DNA of 64,000 nt from Erythroxylum novogranatense (Eukaryota; Streptophyta; Magnoliopsida; Malpighiales; Erythroxylaceae). The number at the start of each line of letters is the position of its first letter. Position 1 is the stretch's first letter. Below the pieces are notes generated by a model that saw only the letters and a list, made by a program, of their open reading frames with translations, was not told the DNA's origin and searched no databases. The stretch spans positions 50,422,063-50,486,062 of the forward strand of contig CM057233.1 of NCBI GenBank assembly GCA_029891385.1, in the 5' to 3' direction. Positions 60,948 through 64,000 of the stretch are shown piece after piece. A program made the translations under genes and the position numbers.

Positions 60948-62479
60948 TGATCGCGGCTCTGTCGATTCGACCTTACGATCGATCCTTGGAAACCGATCAA
61001 ATAAAATAAATTCTAAGACTGCAGTATAGGATGCAACCTCAGGTCATCTCACTTAATTGGAACCAATATAAAAATGGTCTAATCTAGCCTAATTGTCAAA
61101 AATTGCAATGAAGTTGATAAAATGGGGGTTTGGTCTTTTGGTCTAAACCGGTAAAGCAATCAAAATTAAACAAAAAGTGTAAAGAATGTTTTTGGTATTT
61201 TTCAAATAATGCAATAAACACACAATCAGATAAAATCATATTGATAAAATCCTCTTGAAAATGAGGCTCAGGCTATCACAGTTAAAAATTGATTTTCAGG
61301 GATACAATCCACTAAGTTTCAGAAGAACAACCCTAAAGGACTCTTTAGGTCCAAAGATTTAATCAATGAACTCCATTGTTTAAATCTTTGTTAAAAACCT
61401 TAGTGTGAAAATTAGACAAGCAAATGCAATTGGTCGATTGAATAAAACACAACAATCTCAATCAAACACAACTAGGCAGATTAAAACCGTAGATGCAAAA
61501 TCCAAGGACATATATGAAACTTCATATATTAAGCACAAAAGTTCTACAGAATACTCGTCCAAATTTCAAAATAGTGTTCAACACATGATTAAACTATAAC
61601 CATGCTAATCTAGCTACACCGATGCAATCTCTAACTCAGACATTACATAGATATAACTAAACTTTTGACACTAAATGATTACTCCCCTTTGAAGTTCTGT
61701 AAACTCAAGCCATTGCTACATCTTCAAGAGGACGGACGGTTTAGCTACGCATGTCTCCGGTCGATCCCTCGGATGCTGGAGAATGAACGAGACTTATGTT
61801 GCAGAAGATGCTGACGGTGATGATGATGACTGTGGTGATAGTGATGGACGACGATGAGAATGTGAAGGTCTTCTACTCCAGAGTCTGCGTTCCAAGCCGT
61901 CTCTCTCGTTCAGTATCTTTTCGTCTGTATTGTCTCTCTGTGTGTTCGTCTCTCTCTTCGCATGCCCGTAACCTAAAAATGGAAGCTCTTATATGATGGG
62001 TCACGGGCTCGGGTTGTAACAGTGAGACAGACTTTCCATAAACAGGTCGAGTATCCGCTTATGCGTCATGCGATTTAATAAGATAGATGAATTAAATTCG
62101 TCGCGACGTGTGCACTCGTCTGCTCGTCGCGTCGTCTGCATCGTCATGCGCCGCGACGTGTGGAAGTGTGTTCGCCGCGATGTGTGAGACGCCATGCGTC
62201 GCGACGTGTGGACAGACCTTGACTGTTGACTTCCTGACGTTGACTCCTTTGTTCCTGAAATTAAATAACAACAAAAACAACAATTTGCAGTATCAATTGT
62301 CCCAATAAAAATTATGGAAAAATAAGTATCAAAACATGACAATTTACTGACAAATTGGGAGTTGAAAGAACTCAGCATGAGGAACCAATTTAAGCACAAA
62401 AATCATCAATAAGGAGTCCACACATGCATAAGTAGCTATGAAAATGCAGCCAATTTATAATATAAACTTGGCTCAATCA
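60948..62479 (-). mobile_element. LTR F2 (1.53 kb), 3' LTR of an F element
   Basis: Plus-strand ends TGATCGCGGC and TTGGCTCAATCA. It is homologous to F1 (GGAAACCGATCAAAT, GCAGTATAGGATGCAACCTC, CAGTATCAATTGTCCCAATAAAAATTATG-type words). A PPT lies to its right on the minus strand, so this is the 3' LTR. The left flank AAGAC (60943-60947) would be one TSD half. It carries a CGTCGCGACG array. Confidence 0.88.
62097..62212. repeat. CGTCGCGACG dyad array in LTR F2
   Basis: Two perfect CGTCGCGACG (about 62099 and 62197) plus CGTCGCGTCG, GCCGCGACGTG and GCCGCGATGTG variants in 115 bp, each followed by TGTG. Same dyad as in gypsy E; different from the F1 array at the same LTR position. Confidence 0.9.
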
Positions 62480-62772
62480 AATTCTCCCACACTTAGACCT
62501 TTGTACTCCTGGACAAAGTTTACAAGAGTCAAAAAGAATACAAGAGGAAAAGAAAATAGCACCCATACTCAAAACAATAAAATGAAATTGACTCAAGTTA
62601 CTTCCTCAGAATTCAACCACAGCAAATAAGAAGAAAGCTAACAGAATAAACACCAAAAGAATTCAAGTACAAGAGATTGAACAGAAGAGAAACTCTCAAG
62701 ATATAGTGTTTACACTCAGCTCACTTGTGTCTAGGGTATTTTTTTTTCTCTCGATCTACTTAAGTCACCTCC
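62480..62772 (-). other. PPT and 3' internal end of the F element
   Basis: The minus strand reads GGTCTAAGTGTGGGAGAATT before the LTR start TGATTGAGCC, a clear PPT. About 270 bp of internal non-coding sequence remains before the f1 LTR begins at 62773. No protein domain is visible, so the superfamily of F is not established. Confidence 0.78.
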
Positions 62773-64000
62773 TGTAGGAAAATCCCGGGAGGTACATCAC
62801 ATGCACCGGCAGCGGAAAACAAAAATTTTTGTTCCCGGGACTTTCCCGAAACCCAGGATCTTGATATCCGTATAAAGACATCAACCTAAATAGCCAAAAG
62901 AGACTATCTCTAAAGGTGATCCACGCAGATCGAAAAATCTAACCGGATCAAACCCTTTGACCGGGAATAGCTAGAAACAGTTAAAGGCTGCTAGACCCTA
63001 CCTCCGTCTCCGAGAGCTTGAGGAGCCACGTTGGAATCTTGTGCTTGGAGAAGAGAGAAATCATGGTGCCTTAAGGAGGAAGACATGAAAAACCATTTTT
63101 CAAAGGAAAGCTTAACTCTTAAGCTTTCAAAACCTCCAACCCCTTTTCTATTTAGCACCACCGTCGACCATCCCCTTCCATTTACTCTTATGTTGATTTT
63201 TTAACCTTTTAAAAAAAACTTCCATAAGAAATGGACAAGTGGATGGCTTAATGGCCATTTATTCTTAATGAATAAATGAAGGCATCTTTGACTTTTCAAC
63301 ATTTTTATCTCTTCCTATCCAACGTGCACTACATATATATATATATATATATTAATTAATTATTTAATTAATTAATCATATATATATATGTATATAATTG
63401 CTTAAGCGGTCCAGTCACATTGGGGTCGGTCCTACTGCCTCACCAAGCCCCGATCTTCAAAACAGACTCCTAAACCTTTCTTAGCAATATTGATGTCGCG
63501 ATCTCATCGGGACATATCCCAATCCCATTGGGATCCATTTAATCTAATGCTCTCCATAATTGGAACTCTGTCCAATTACTATTTTACGGATTCTCTGAAA
63601 CACTCTTATCGTGTGACCCTTTAGGCTCCGGTTATGTTGGCCACTTAGATTAACAATTAATCTAAGCAAGTCATGAGCGGTATCTAGCAACACATCATGA
63701 CCCCAATTGACCGGAAAGTAATCGGTTTGATGTATTCATCACGAACCGGATCACGAACCCTTCCATGACAATTACCGCAAATTCGTCCTTTCACCATCCT
63801 ATACCCCACTTGGTTATGAGTATGGTCAAAGTGTCAACTCTCACTAGACCGAGTCTAGCCCAGTGATATCAATTCTCGCCCCGGGACTCATTACTCTATA
63901 TTTCATCAAGACACTCTTCATGACATACATCTTGGCCAGCCTTAGTAATGATCCCGACAAGAGGCTATGGGTATCTCTTCCGCTAATCCGTAGTGGTGAA
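62773..64000 (-). mobile_element. f1 copia LTR, cut by window end
   Basis: Begins TGTAGGAAAATCCCGG after CACCTCC and follows the f1 LTR through the AT tract (about 63331-63400), the CATCGGGACATATCCC segment and TCATGAGCGGTATCTAGC to 64000. About 0.55 kb more would complete the LTR. Whether it is solo or part of a full element cannot be seen. Confidence 0.9.

Overview
The window is repetitive plant nuclear DNA. It consists almost entirely of LTR retrotransposons nested inside one another, plus one piece of plastid DNA. The evidence is Ty1/copia and Ty3/gypsy polyprotein remains with plant-type primer-binding sites (TGGTATCAGAGCC class), a Tekay/Del-like chromovirus, very long LTRs and a chloroplast rpoB fragment. 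A flowering plant is the best guess; I cannot name a species. I see no intact host gene, tRNA, rRNA or CRISPR array. Every coding segment carries stops or frameshifts, so this looks like heterochromatin-like intergenic sequence.

Layout. (1) 1-1565: 5' end of a minus-strand copia element, T. (2) 1566-10208: copia element A of family f1, plus strand, with the left part of its 5' LTR outside the window and a scrambled gag. (3) 10209-39736: an old plus-strand gypsy element, C, which appears in five blocks (10209-10559, 30301-31191, 35819-36880, 38398-39736, and presumably left of A). Inserted in C are: copia element B (f1, minus, 10560-30300, TSD GTATG), which itself contains gypsy element E (minus, 14422-25384, TSD ATAAGT), which in turn contains solo f1 LTR D (17520-19338); a 4.6-kb solo LTR, H (31192-35818, TSD TTTAT); and solo LTR F1 (36881-38397, TSD GTTTG). 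(4) 39737-59079: a tandem array built from LTRs and leaders of a second copia family (f2) with duplicated solo LTR X. Later insertions I, J, K and a plastid rpoB fragment sit in individual units. (5) 59080-60947: a decayed Tekay-like gypsy, G. (6) 60948-62772: LTR and 3' end of a second F element. (7) 62773-64000: another f1 LTR running off the window.

The retroelement proteins are the usual set: gag/nucleocapsid, aspartic protease, integrase, reverse transcriptase and RNase H. Order is PR-IN-RT-RH in the copia elements and PR-RT-RH-IN in the gypsy elements. Junctions are well supported because target-site duplications can be read and the host element's coding frame resumes on the far side of each insertion.

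The most interesting unexplained structure is recurrent. Almost every LTR or leader family here carries, in a transcribed non-coding part, an array of a short perfect dyad: AAGTCGACTT, CAGTCGACTG, CGTCGCGACG, ATTCGC-TGCG-GCGAAT, CTCGCGAG or GACAC-N4-GTGTC. Copies of the same family can carry different dyads at the same place, and unrelated families can share the same dyad. Other notable items are the permuted and inverted gag with a 153-bp hairpin in A, a solo-LTR-like insertion with two extra LTR-end/PBS modules (K), an 8-bp flanking repeat around an LTR (I), and the rpoB insertion.
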